A DNA stretch of 26,656 nucleotides from Pseudomonadota bacterium (GTDB lineage: Bacteria; Pseudomonadota; Gammaproteobacteria; Steroidobacterales; Steroidobacteraceae): assembly GCA_021805275.1 (NCBI GenBank), contig JAJZFQ010000225.1:1-26656 (forward strand). Direction: 5' to 3'. A program made the translations under genes and the position numbers. The notes beneath the pieces are model-generated. The model was given only the letters and a program-made list of their open reading frames with translations. It made no database searches and was not told where the DNA came from. Position 1 is the stretch's first letter. Every line of letters begins with the position of its first letter. Positions 8,266 through 16,098 of the stretch are shown one piece after another.

Positions 8266-9177
8266 GTGAACAACGCCGGCCCGCTCGATGCCCGGACGCT
8301 GCTGTACGTCAGCGTCGCGGTGCTCACCTGGTCATCGGCGTACGCCTCGATCGCCTACGCGCTCAGCGCGTTCACGCCGGGCGAGCTCGCCTTCGGACGG
8401 CTGCTGCTCGCCTCGGGCGTGTTCCTCCTCTATCTTCGCTGGCGCCGTATCGCCCTGCCGCCACCGGCCGCCTGGCCGCCACTGCTCGGCCTCGGGGTGA
8501 TCGGCCTCGGGGTGTACCACCTGTGCCTGAATCTGGCTGAGACGCGCGTTGCCAGCGGCACCGCGGCGCTGCTGATCGCTCTGCTGCCCGCGGCGACGGC
8601 AGTGACCTCGGCGCTGTGGCTGCGCGAGCGGCTCTCGGTCCGCACGCTGGTGGGGCTGGCCGTGGCGCTCGGCGGTGTCGTACTGGTGCTCGCAGCTCGC
8701 GGCGGCGTGCACTTTCAACCCCGTGCGCTGCTGGTGCTGGTGAGCGTGCTCGGCGCGGCCGTGTACTTCACGGGGCAGAAATCCTGGATGCACCGCTATG
8801 GCGCGGAAGCGGTGACCGCGGTCGCGCTGCTCGGCGGCACGCTCGGCGCAGCGCCCTTCGGACTGGCGTTGCCGCTGGCGCTCGCCGCTGCCCCGCTGCC
8901 CCGCCTGGCGGCGCTGCTGTGGCTCGCCCTGGCACCGACCTTTCTCGGCTATCTCACCTGGAACCTGGCCATCCACCGCTGCAGCGCGACCCAGGTCTCG
9001 AGCTTCATCTATTGCTCCTCACCGCTCGCCGTGCTGATCGGCTGGCTCTGGCTCGGGGAGCGCCCGGGCGGGCTCACGCTCGTCGGCGGCGCGGTGGTGA
9101 TCGGCGGCGTCATCCTCGCCAACACCGGCCCCCGCGCAGCGCCGAGCGGCCTCGCCGAGCCGCAAGCCCAGTCCTGA
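8266..9177 (+). CDS. DMT-superfamily (EamA) transporter
   Basis: This is a 303-residue inner-membrane protein of the drug/metabolite transporter superfamily, probably an exporter of a small metabolite. About ten hydrophobic segments form two EamA repeats, each ending in the typical pattern of a short charged turn plus a helix (ALWLRERLSVRTLVGLAVAL in the first, WLWLGERPGGLTLVGGAVVI in the second). The start is GTG at 8266, chosen because GGGGAG lies 6 nt upstream and the next residues lead into the first helix. It follows ubiB by 47 nt and precedes the glutathione S-transferase by 17 nt, so it could be read from the ubi operon. The substrate cannot be predicted. Confidence 0.88.
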   Translation: MNNAGPLDARTLLYVSVAVLTWSSAYASIAYALSAFTPGELAFGRLLLASGVFLLYLRWRRIALPPPAAWPPLLGLGVIGLGVYHLCLNLAETRVASGTAALLIALLPAATAVTSALWLRERLSVRTLVGLAVALGGVVLVLAARGGVHFQPRALLVLVSVLGAAVYFTGQKSWMHRYGAEAVTAVALLGGTLGAAPFGLALPLALAAAPLPRLAALLWLALAPTFLGYLTWNLAIHRCSATQVSSFIYCSSPLAVLIGWLWLGERPGGLTLVGGAVVIGGVILANTGPRAAPSGLAEPQAQS

Positions 9178-9194
9178 TACCAAGGCAATCCCCC

Positions 9195-9887
9195 ATGTAC
9201 ACCCTATACATCGCCAACAAGAACTACTCGTCCTGGTCGCTGCGCCCCTGGGTCCTGCTGCACACTCTGGGCATCCCCTTCGAGGAGCGGCTGGCGCCCT
9301 TCGGCACAGCCGGCAGTCCGCACGACTTCCGCACGTTCTCCCCGAACGGCAAAGTACCGTGTCTGCACGACGGCGCGACGGTGGTCTGGGACTCCCTCGC
9401 CATCCTCGAGTACCTGGCGGAACGCCATGCGGGCGTGTGGCCGTCCGATCCGACGGCGCGCGCCTTCGCCCGCTCGGCGGCCGCAGAAATGCACTCGGGC
9501 TTCGGCGCGCTGCGTCAGACCTGCAGCATGACCTGCGGTCTGCGGGTGCGACTGCAGCACATCGCGCCGGCGCTGCGGGCCGACCTCGAGCGTCTGCAGG
9601 ATCTGTGGCAGGAAGGCCTGGAGCGCTTCGGCGGACCCTTTCTCGCCGGCAACGCATTCAGCGCGGCCGATGCGTTCTACGCGCCGGTGGCGTTTCGCAT
9701 TCAGACCTATCGGCTGCCGCTCGCTCCGGCAGCATTGGCCTACGCCGAGCGCCTGCTGGGATTGCCGGCCATGCGCAGCTGGTACGCCGCCGCGCTCGGC
9801 GAGTCTTGGCGCGACGAGGCGCACGACAGCGAGACGCTCGCCGTCGGCACCGTCCTCGAGGATCTGCGCTGCCCGCCGCCGCGTTAG
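9195..9887 (+). CDS. Glutathione S-transferase family protein
   Basis: The 230-residue protein has a thioredoxin-like N-terminal domain (NKNYSSWSLRPWVLLHTLG near residues 8-26, then NGKVPCL and the glutathione-binding turn WDSLAILEYLAE) and an all-helical C-terminal domain with FLAGNAFSAADAFYAPV, the conserved N-capping region of GSTs. The SSWSLRPW pattern places it with bacterial GSTs of unassigned substrate. It would act in the cytoplasm on an electrophile or as a reductase. It sits 17 nt after the transporter gene at the end of the ubi-led cluster. Nothing in the sequence identifies the second substrate. Confidence 0.9.
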   Translation: MYTLYIANKNYSSWSLRPWVLLHTLGIPFEERLAPFGTAGSPHDFRTFSPNGKVPCLHDGATVVWDSLAILEYLAERHAGVWPSDPTARAFARSAAAEMHSGFGALRQTCSMTCGLRVRLQHIAPALRADLERLQDLWQEGLERFGGPFLAGNAFSAADAFYAPVAFRIQTYRLPLAPAALAYAERLLGLPAMRSWYAAALGESWRDEAHDSETLAVGTVLEDLRCPPPR

Positions 9888-9900
9888 GGCCGCCCGCGGC

Positions 9901-10671
9901 TCAGAACGCGTACACCAGATTGACCGTCTCGGTGGAGTCGAGGTGGCGGATGCCCGCCGGTGGGTGCGTGTTGTCCTGGATCTGGTAGCCGACACTCATC
10001 GCGAGGCGCGTCGAGATTTTCACCACCAATGCCAGGTTGTTCGTCACCAGCGTGTTGGCGGACCCGGCGTTCGAGAGCAGAGTGTCACTCAGCGTGGTGC
10101 TGCTCGTGAGCCTCTGCTGGTAGTTGATGCCGAGCGTGCCGATCGCGTAATCCTGGCTCGGCAGCACCGTGCGTGCCGTCACGGCACCGAGGGCACTGCG
10201 CGTGAGCGTTTCCGGCCGCGACACGGTGTAGCCGGCGCCGAGCTGGGCGCTGAGCGTGGTCGACTTGTTCTCGATCAGCTTGTAACCGAGACCCGTCGCG
10301 GCAGTCGCCTGGTACTGAAAGCCGTCGAACATGTCGTGCTCGTAACGCAATGAGCCGAACGCGAAGGTCCGGGAGCTGATCTTGCGGTCCGATTGCCACA
10401 ATGCGCTCCAGCGCTCCGCGGACACGATGCCCGCGCTCTGGCCGTACAGCGCCGCGAGACTGAGCGCATGCTTCCACGGTCCGTCGACGTAGGTCAGATC
10501 GAGCGCAGCGTTGGCGGACTTGCCCTGGGCATTGCCTTGCGAAGCCACGAAGCCGGCCTGTCCCTTGCCGGAGATGCCCTGGGCAGTCTTCGTACCGTTG
10601 GCGGCGAGCGCTGCGTTCGCCGCCAGCGGCGCCCCGAGGAGCATCACGAGCACGCTGCGCATCGAGTTCAT
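9901..10671 (-). CDS. DUF481-type outer-membrane beta-barrel protein
   Basis: The 256-residue protein has an N-terminal signal peptide (MRSVLVMLLGAPLAANAALA) and then alternating polar/hydrophobic strands rich in Gly, Thr, Ser and Tyr, ending in ETVNLVYAF with a terminal phenylalanine as outer-membrane barrels require. The strand pattern (LRYEHDMFDGFQYQATAATGLGYKLI is representative) is that of the DUF481 family, which includes YdiY and the so-called salt-induced outer-membrane proteins, whose function is poorly known. ATG 10671 is used. An ATG three codons later is equally plausible. It is convergent with the GST gene and divergent from the c-di-GMP enzyme. Confidence 0.8.
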   Translation of the reverse strand: MNSMRSVLVMLLGAPLAANAALAANGTKTAQGISGKGQAGFVASQGNAQGKSANAALDLTYVDGPWKHALSLAALYGQSAGIVSAERWSALWQSDRKISSRTFAFGSLRYEHDMFDGFQYQATAATGLGYKLIENKSTTLSAQLGAGYTVSRPETLTRSALGAVTARTVLPSQDYAIGTLGINYQQRLTSSTTLSDTLLSNAGSANTLVTNNLALVVKISTRLAMSVGYQIQDNTHPPAGIRHLDSTETVNLVYAF

Positions 10672-10990
10672 GGCTGTCCATTCCCGTTCACGTAAAGGAA
10701 ATCCGATCTTATGGAATACGGTCCCGCGATGCGGCCCGTTCGCAACCGCGCCTCGCCGGACCGAGACAGTGCCGCGCGGTACGCCGAGGCGCGGAAAATG
10801 AGATGCAGTGCCGGTTTGAGGCCGCAGGATTTCACATAGTCGCAGGTCTGCGCGGCCTGAATCACTGACAATTCACCCGACCACCGCCTGCCTCGAGGCC
10901 GCGCAGTGCCGTCGTCCTTACCGTGCTGCTTTCGGACACTGACTCGCCTTGGCCACCCCGCGAAGCATCTTCGTCAGCCCGCCGCCCGCG
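10672..10990. other. 319-bp divergent intergenic region
   Basis: This gap separates the DUF481 gene (minus) from the hemerythrin/c-di-GMP gene (plus) and must hold both promoters. I see no convincing -35/-10 pair on either strand: on the minus strand only a weak TAAGAT-like -10 in the stretch around 10702-10714. Short open frames here have no recognisable product, and no strong hairpin or repeat stands out. If the c-di-GMP gene used the TTG at 10949 the gap would shrink by 42 nt. Confidence 0.5.
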
Positions 10991-13900
10991 ATGGATCCGC
11001 TGCTCTGGTCGGACGCGATGGCCACGGGTATCGCCGCGATCGACGGGCAGCATCAAGTCCTGCTGGAGATCTTCAACCGGACCGCCCGGGCACAGGCGCA
11101 GGGGGCCGCGCCGCAGGAGGTGAGCGCGCTGCTCGAGGCACTGGCGCGGTACACCCACGAGCATTTCCGCGACGAAGAGCGTCTCATGCTCAGCTGGCGG
11201 GTGGATGCCGCGCACCGCGCGATGCACCTGAAGGCCCATGAGAGTTTTCGTGGATTTCTCCGCCAGGCACAGGCATTGTCCGCCGATCACCCGTTGGACG
11301 TACGCCTCGAGCTGCAGGCATTTCTCGCCGAGTGGCTGTTGCACCACATCCTGGAGATGGACCGGGCCATGGCGCTCGCGGTGCAGCAGCGCCAGAGTGC
11401 CGTCGCGCCCGAGGCGGCCGGGTTCGAGCCGGCCCCGTGCGCACGCGATCGTCTCCTGGAGTCGGTGAGCCAGCTGAGCGAGTCCCTCGGCCAGCGGACG
11501 TTCGATCTGCTGGCGCAGCGGCAGAAGCTCCTCGATCTTCAGGCGCTCTACCAGGCGTTACTGCGATGCGGCGACGTGCTGATCCAGAGCCGCGGGGAGC
11601 AGGAGATGCTCGAGAGTCTGTGCGCCAGGCTGGCGCGCGACACACCCTTTCACGCGGTGTGGATCGGGCGGCCGGGATCCGCCGGGGTGTTCGAAGTGCT
11701 GGGGCTCGCCGGGGACGGCGCCGATCAGGTCCGCGCCGCGCCGCCGCGCCTGACGGACCAGCAGACCGCGTCGATCGTCGTCAGAGCGTGGAACAAACAG
11801 GCACTGGTGGTGTGCAACGACACGCTCGGGGAGCCGACCCTGCAGCCCTGGCACGCGGGCTTCGCGGCACACCGCTGGCTGAGTCTGCTCGCGCTGCCGA
11901 TCCTGCGCGGCGAGCGGATGTGGGCCATCCTCGCGCTCGCCGCGCCGCGCCGCGCCGGCTTCGATGCCGCGACCATCGAGCTGTGCACCCGCGTCGCTGG
12001 CCTGCTCGGCCGCGGCCTCGATGAGTTCGATTTGAAGGATCGCATCCGGTCGCTGCAAGCGCAGGAGGCGCGCATGGCCCGCACCGATGCGCTCACCGGA
12101 CTGCCCAATCGACTCGCGCTGGAGGAGTACCTACCGCGGGCGATCGCGCGCGCGCGCCGCCGCGGAACATCGCTGGCGATCGGCGTCATCGATCTGGATG
12201 ACTTCAAGCCGGTCAACGACCGCCTGGGTCACGATGCGGGAGACGAGCTGCTGCGCAACCTCGCGCGCGGTCTGCGTGACTGGCTGCGCGAGTCGGATTT
12301 CATCGCCCGCCTCGGCGGCGACGAATTCGTGGTGATCCTGGAGGACCTGGACGCGGCCCACACGCTGCCGCAGTTGAGCGCCGCCCTCGGTCACCTGCAC
12401 CGGGTGGTCGAAAGCCCCTTCCCCCTGAGCGGCGGCAAGAGCGCCTCGGTGGGCATGACGATGGGTCTGGCACTGTTTCCAACGGACGGCACCGAGGCGG
12501 AGTTGCTGCTGCGCCAGGCAGACGCGGCGATGTATCAGGCCAAGCAGACCAAGCGGTCGCGGACCCAGTGGTGGCGCCTCGGCGCCGCGACGGCGCCCGA
12601 GCAGATCGCCGAAACCGCGTTCGACCCGTTCGGCCCCGAGGCTCGCGAACTCATGCAGATCCTGCAGCCACACCTCGCCGAGGTGGCCGAGCAGTTCGCC
12701 ACGGCATTCTACGGCGAACTGCAGCGACGCCCCGAGACGGCCAGCATCCTCGCCTGCCTGTCCGCGCAGGAGCTGATGACGCTCACACACCGGCAGGCCG
12801 ACCACCTGCGCTGGCTGCTCGATGAGCACACGACCGCGCCCCAGGCCGAGCAGACCGCCCGGCGGCTCGGCGTCATCCATGGGCTCGTTGGCCTGTGCGG
12901 CGCCTCGATGACGCTCGCCGTGGGTCTGTACCGCGACCTGCTGCACGCTCATTTCGACACGGCGCTGCTCACCACGCGCACACGGTATCGCGCGCTGCGC
13001 GCCGCCGAGGCGCGCCTGCAGCTCGACACACAATGCGAGCTGCAGGCCATGCAGTCCGTTCTGGATCAGTACCAGATGCTGCTCGCGCGCCCGCCGCACG
13101 CCCGGGCGCTCGCGGCGCCCTGGATGCACGCCGAACTCGAGGCGCTCGCGGCTCTGCCCGGCGTTCGGGCCGTGGTGCTGTTCAGGCCGGATGCCCACAA
13201 CCGGCTGGTTATCGAGCACGCCGCCGGTGAAATCGCCGAACCGTTCGTGCAGGCGCATCGGGCACGCAATCTCTACCCGGTGCTCGATCCCCGCGATGCA
13301 CGCGGCCGCGGACTGGTCGCGACAACCTGGATGACCGACGCTGCGCAGGAGGTCTGTGCGTACCGGTCCGACGGCCGCACCGAGCCCTGGCAGACGCTGA
13401 TGCGCGAATTCGGTGTTCGCAGCAGCGCGACAGTTCCGGTGCATAACCACGGAGCGATCCACGCGGTGCTGATGATGTTCGGCGCCTACCCGCACCAGTT
13501 CACTGCCGGGTGGATGCGGACCTGGCGGCTGTCGCTGCAGAACCGCTGGGACCAGATGACCCGTACGGCCCAGAGCCGCTGGCATGCGATTGACTCCGAG
13601 CAATCGGCGCAGATCCGCTCGGCACTCTATGGCGGCGGCCTCGAGATGTTCGTGCAGCCGATCATCGACCTCGCCAACGGCGCGGTGGCCAAGGTCGAGG
13701 CGCTGGCGCGCCTGCGCACGCCACAGGGCCCGATCCTCGCCCCCGGACAGTTCCTGCCCGCACTCGGGGAAGCGGACCTGGATGCACTGTTCCGCCAGGG
13801 CCTGCAGCAGGGCCTGGCGCACCTGCGCTGCTGGCGCGAGGAGGGCCTGGACATCGGCCTGTCGATCAATCTGGCGCCGAGCTCGCTGCTGCATCCGGAC

Positions 13901-14641
13901 TGCGCCCAGTGGGTCACCGAGGCGCTGCATCAGGCACAGATGACACCCGCGCACCTGACTTTGGAGCTGCTGGAAAGCCAGGCACTGGACGCCGGCGCGG
14001 TGGACGAGGGCATCACGCGCCTCGCAGCAACCGGCGTGAAGATTGCGATGGACGATCTCGGCTCGGGGTTCAGCAACCTCAAGCGCCTCGCCGACCTGCC
14101 ATTTGACGTGATCAAGGTCGATCAGAACATCGTCAAGGACCTCGCCCGCGACCCGATCAAGGCGCTCAGCCTGATCCGCACCGTCGTGCAGATCGGCCAG
14201 GATCTCGACCGCGACGTCGTGGCCGAGGGACTGGAGGACGACGGCATCATCGAGGCTGCCGTCCAGCTGGGGTGCCGGTTCGGGCAAGGGTACGGTCTGG
14301 CCCGGCCGATGCCCGCCGCGGCGCTGGCGGGGTGGATCAGGTCCCGAGCGCCGCGCCAGCACGACGCACGCGGCGTGCACAGCTGGCTGGGCGCGCTGGC
14401 CTACCAGTGGATGGCAATGCACGACCCGATCCACCTGCGCGACCCGGGCGATCCGGCCTCCTGTCCGATCTCAGGTTTTCTGCAGGCCCAGAGCAGCGCG
14501 GACGCCGCGGCGCTGGCGATGCATGCTCAGGTCCACGAGCACCCGCTCGAGGCGACCCGGTTGGAGGCGATCCGCCAGATGATGCAGTGGCTGACGGCAA
14601 AGGTGCGCGAATCGCGCCCGGATACAGGCCTCGCGCCGTAG
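10991..14641 (+). CDS. Multi-sensor c-di-GMP cyclase/phosphodiesterase: hemerythrin-GAF-GGDEF-globin-GAF-EAL
   Basis: This 1216-residue protein has no membrane segment and is probably a cytoplasmic oxygen/redox-responsive c-di-GMP enzyme. Residues 1-130 are a bacteriohemerythrin domain with all seven diiron ligands: H21, H58, E62, H79, H83, H119, D124. A GAF-like domain spans about 180-340. The diguanylate cyclase domain (about 362-530) has an intact GGDEF at 442-446 and the product-inhibition RxxD at 433-436. Residues about 545-665 resemble the globin of globin-coupled sensors, with RRLGVIHGLVGL placing the proximal histidine at H630. A second GAF lies at about 675-855. The EAL domain (about 866-1116) keeps E903, N960, E992, D1021, D1022, K1042, E1079 and Q1099, so phosphodiesterase activity is expected. 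The C-terminus (about 1129-1208) is His/Cys-rich (H1130, C1158, H1178, H1182), recalling CZB zinc domains. I start at ATG 10991 because MDPLLWSDAM fits hemerythrin N-termini. A TTG at 10949 would add 14 residues. Domains are recognised by motif, and the globin and C-terminal calls are less certain than the others. Confidence 0.9.
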   Translation: MDPLLWSDAMATGIAAIDGQHQVLLEIFNRTARAQAQGAAPQEVSALLEALARYTHEHFRDEERLMLSWRVDAAHRAMHLKAHESFRGFLRQAQALSADHPLDVRLELQAFLAEWLLHHILEMDRAMALAVQQRQSAVAPEAAGFEPAPCARDRLLESVSQLSESLGQRTFDLLAQRQKLLDLQALYQALLRCGDVLIQSRGEQEMLESLCARLARDTPFHAVWIGRPGSAGVFEVLGLAGDGADQVRAAPPRLTDQQTASIVVRAWNKQALVVCNDTLGEPTLQPWHAGFAAHRWLSLLALPILRGERMWAILALAAPRRAGFDAATIELCTRVAGLLGRGLDEFDLKDRIRSLQAQEARMARTDALTGLPNRLALEEYLPRAIARARRRGTSLAIGVIDLDDFKPVNDRLGHDAGDELLRNLARGLRDWLRESDFIARLGGDEFVVILEDLDAAHTLPQLSAALGHLHRVVESPFPLSGGKSASVGMTMGLALFPTDGTEAELLLRQADAAMYQAKQTKRSRTQWWRLGAATAPEQIAETAFDPFGPEARELMQILQPHLAEVAEQFATAFYGELQRRPETASILACLSAQELMTLTHRQADHLRWLLDEHTTAPQAEQTARRLGVIHGLVGLCGASMTLAVGLYRDLLHAHFDTALLTTRTRYRALRAAEARLQLDTQCELQAMQSVLDQYQMLLARPPHARALAAPWMHAELEALAALPGVRAVVLFRPDAHNRLVIEHAAGEIAEPFVQAHRARNLYPVLDPRDARGRGLVATTWMTDAAQEVCAYRSDGRTEPWQTLMREFGVRSSATVPVHNHGAIHAVLMMFGAYPHQFTAGWMRTWRLSLQNRWDQMTRTAQSRWHAIDSEQSAQIRSALYGGGLEMFVQPIIDLANGAVAKVEALARLRTPQGPILAPGQFLPALGEADLDALFRQGLQQGLAHLRCWREEGLDIGLSINLAPSSLLHPDCAQWVTEALHQAQMTPAHLTLELLESQALDAGAVDEGITRLAATGVKIAMDDLGSGFSNLKRLADLPFDVIKVDQNIVKDLARDPIKALSLIRTVVQIGQDLDRDVVAEGLEDDGIIEAAVQLGCRFGQGYGLARPMPAAALAGWIRSRAPRQHDARGVHSWLGALAYQWMAMHDPIHLRDPGDPASCPISGFLQAQSSADAAALAMHAQVHEHPLEATRLEAIRQMMQWLTAKVRESRPDTGLAP

Positions 14642-14686
14642 CGGCTTCGAGCGGCTGCGCACGATCGGCAGGGATCCCGAGGAAGT

Positions 14687-14763
14687 TGGCGCGCCCGACT
14701 GGATTCGAACCAGCGACCTGCAGCTTCGGAGGCTGCCACTCTATCCAACTGAGCTACGGGCGC
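14687..14763 (-). tRNA. tRNA-Arg (anticodon CCG)
   Basis: On the minus strand the sequence folds as a full cloverleaf: acceptor GCGCCCG (14763-14757) with CGGGCGC, D arm GCTC/GAGT, anticodon stem GCAGC/GCTGC around loop CTCCGAA giving anticodon CCG, and T arm GCTGG-TTCGAAT-CCAGT. The discriminator is G and the 3' CCA is encoded (14689-14687). It reads the arginine codon CGG, common in such high-GC genomes. It stands alone between two plus-strand genes. No integrase or direct repeat marks it as an attachment site. Confidence 0.96.
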
Positions 14764-14965
14764 ACCGTGTCGCGGCGCGCGACTGACCTGGAACGGTCAG
14801 GACCGGGAGCCGGCCGGCCTCTCGGCCGCATGCCCCCTGCGCCAGGGCCGGGGGATGATACGCGGGTCACCGCCGGGATGCCACGCAGGTGCCCGGTAGG
14901 GCGGGAGTCTGCCCCCGAGACGCCCGCGCGATGACCGGGGCTTCAGCCAAGCGGCTCACGCGGGG

Positions 14966-14971
14966 TATACT
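14966..14971 (+). promoter_or_regulatory. Candidate -10 element of the cytochrome c5 gene
   Basis: TATACT, one mismatch from consensus, lies 37 nt before the GTG start. The best -35 is the poor TTCAGC at 14942-14947 (spacing 18 nt). The ribosome site AGAGAGG lies just before the start codon. The -10 match is good and the -35 is not, so the promoter call is tentative. Confidence 0.4.
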
Positions 14972-15008
14972 GCGCTTTCCGCGTTCACGGATTCCGCAGA
15001 GAGGTCTC

Positions 15009-15563
15009 GTGAGCAAGCAGGATTCGCACTTCATTAACGTGTTCAGCATGGTCATCGGCCTACTGGTCGTGGTCGCCATACTGATTTTCAGCTTCGCGCG
15101 CTACGTCGGTAACCACACGCAGGAGCGGGATATCCTGTCGGATACCGAGTACATCCACCGCGTCGAGCAGCGCGTCGCTCCGTTCCAGCGGGTGGCGATC
15201 GCCGGGCAGAACAATGCCGGACTCGCCATCGCGCCGACGGCTGCCTCGGCGGGGAGCGCAAGCGCTGGGGGCATGGGCGTGCCGACCACCGGTCAGCAGC
15301 TGTTCCAGCAGACCTGCAGCGCCTGCCACGGACCGGGCGTCGCAGGGGCGCCGAAGGCCGGCGACAAGGCCGCCTGGGCGCACCACCTCGCCAAGGGGCT
15401 GGCGACGCTGTACGACCACGCGCTGCACGGCTTTCACGGTTCGACGGGCATCATGCCGCCCAAGGGCGGGCGGCCCGATGTACCGGATGCCGTCGTGCAG
15501 CGGGCGGTCAATTACATGGTGTCGCTGGTCGACCCGCAGATGGTCAAGGGCAAGCCCAAGTGA
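15009..15563 (+). CDS. Membrane-anchored c-type cytochrome (cytochrome c5 family)
   Basis: The 184-residue protein has an N-terminal membrane anchor (about 11-34, VFSMVIGLLVVVAILIFSFA) that probably serves as an uncleaved signal. A low-complexity Ala/Gly linker follows, then a single-heme class I cytochrome domain with the heme site CSACH (C103, C106, H107) and GIMPPKGG, whose M149 is the probable sixth ligand. The IMPPKGG pattern is typical of cytochrome c5. It should face the periplasm and carry electrons in the respiratory chain. The start is GTG 15009, supported by AGAGAGG 4-10 nt upstream. Upstream in-frame codons do not look like part of the family. Confidence 0.9.
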   Translation: MSKQDSHFINVFSMVIGLLVVVAILIFSFARYVGNHTQERDILSDTEYIHRVEQRVAPFQRVAIAGQNNAGLAIAPTAASAGSASAGGMGVPTTGQQLFQQTCSACHGPGVAGAPKAGDKAAWAHHLAKGLATLYDHALHGFHGSTGIMPPKGGRPDVPDAVVQRAVNYMVSLVDPQMVKGKPK

Positions 15564-15684
15564 GTCGGGCCGCATCCGCGGCATCCGGCTCGCACGGATG
15601 AGCTGAGATGACCTGAGCGGGATGGGCGGATTCAGCCCCGCCACGGGCTGCCGTGACCCTTCGGGATCCGCGGTGGCCCGTGCA

Positions 15685-15703
15685 TGCCGTGTGGCGCACG
15701 GCA
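15685..15703. terminator. Hairpin between convergent cytochrome and ubiK genes
   Basis: TGCCGTG (15685-15691) and CACGGCA (15697-15703) form a perfect 7-bp stem with a 5-nt loop. A second inverted repeat, CACGGGC (15642-15648) and GCCCGTG (15676-15682), lies just before it. Both are between convergent genes, where a bidirectional terminator is expected. No T-run follows on either strand, so the call is based on position and symmetry. Confidence 0.4.
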
Positions 15704-15724
15704 CCGGCCCAGGCTCGCCGGCCC

Positions 15725-15976
15725 TCAGCGGGGGGCCGGTCCCGACGCTTCCAGCACCTTCAGACGCCCTTCGAGTTCCGCAAGCCGCTCGCGCGTGCGC
15801 TGCAGGACCCGGGCCTGCGTGTCGAACTCCTCGCGGCTGACCAGATCGAGCTTGCTCAGGCTCGCCCGCAGTACCGCCCGGAAATTGCTCTCCAGGTCCT
15901 TTTGCACGGCGCGCAGCCCCGGCGGAACGCTCTCGAACAGCCGCCGGGCGATAGCATCGATACCCAGTTTATCCAT
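15725..15976 (-). CDS. ubiK: Ubiquinone biosynthesis accessory factor UbiK (YqiC/BMFP family)
   Basis: This 83-residue helical protein has the family core LDLVSREEFDTQARVLQRTR and a C-terminal coiled coil (LAELEGRLKVLE), close to E. coli UbiK (YqiC). UbiK binds UbiJ and supports aerobic ubiquinone synthesis. The family was earlier described as a membrane-fusogenic accessory protein. I use ATG 15976 (MDKLGIDAIARR), which aligns with the E. coli start and has GAGG 9 nt upstream. ATG 15982 and GTG 15991 are in-frame alternatives. It is about 7.5 kb from ubiB, divergent from amtB and convergent with the cytochrome gene. Confidence 0.92.
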   Translation of the reverse strand: MDKLGIDAIARRLFESVPPGLRAVQKDLESNFRAVLRASLSKLDLVSREEFDTQARVLQRTRERLAELEGRLKVLEASGPAPR

Positions 15977-15998
15977 AGTCATTGACCTCACCGCCCAT

Positions 15999-16013
15999 GC
16001 CCCACGATGGGGC
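15999..16013. promoter_or_regulatory. Upstream NtrC-like dyad of amtB
   Basis: GCCCC-N5-GGGGC is a perfect dyad with the same 5-nt centre as the NtrC consensus GCACC-N5-GGTGC, differing at one position in each half. Its centre (16006) is 32 bp from that of the better site at 16038. It also lies 23 nt upstream of the ubiK start, so it could touch that gene's promoter. Confidence 0.5.
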
Positions 16014-16030
16014 GAATCACCTCAAGGGCG

Positions 16031-16045
16031 GCACCAGAACGGTGC
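16031..16045. promoter_or_regulatory. NtrC-binding site upstream of amtB
   Basis: GCACC-AGAAC-GGTGC is an exact match to the core NtrC dyad (GCACC-N5-GGTGC), followed by A as in the extended consensus. It is centred near -87 relative to the start predicted from the sigma-54 promoter at 16099-16114, a normal place for an enhancer. Confidence 0.75.
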
Positions 16046-16098
16046 AACGGACAACCTCCGCGATGCGCAACCTGCCGGATCACCGCGGGAAATTGCCA

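Noticed and set aside
10668..10871. 67-codon minus-strand frame in the divergent gap before the DUF481 gene
   Set aside because: No ribosome site or recognisable feature. It occupies the region where the promoters must be.
12131..14434. 767-codon minus-strand open frame within the c-di-GMP gene
   Set aside because: The plus-strand frame carries GGDEF, globin-like and EAL motifs. The antisense frame shows none.
14687..14763. tRNA-Arg as an integration site for a mobile element
   Set aside because: No integrase, no direct repeat of the tRNA 3' end, and ordinary core genes on both sides.
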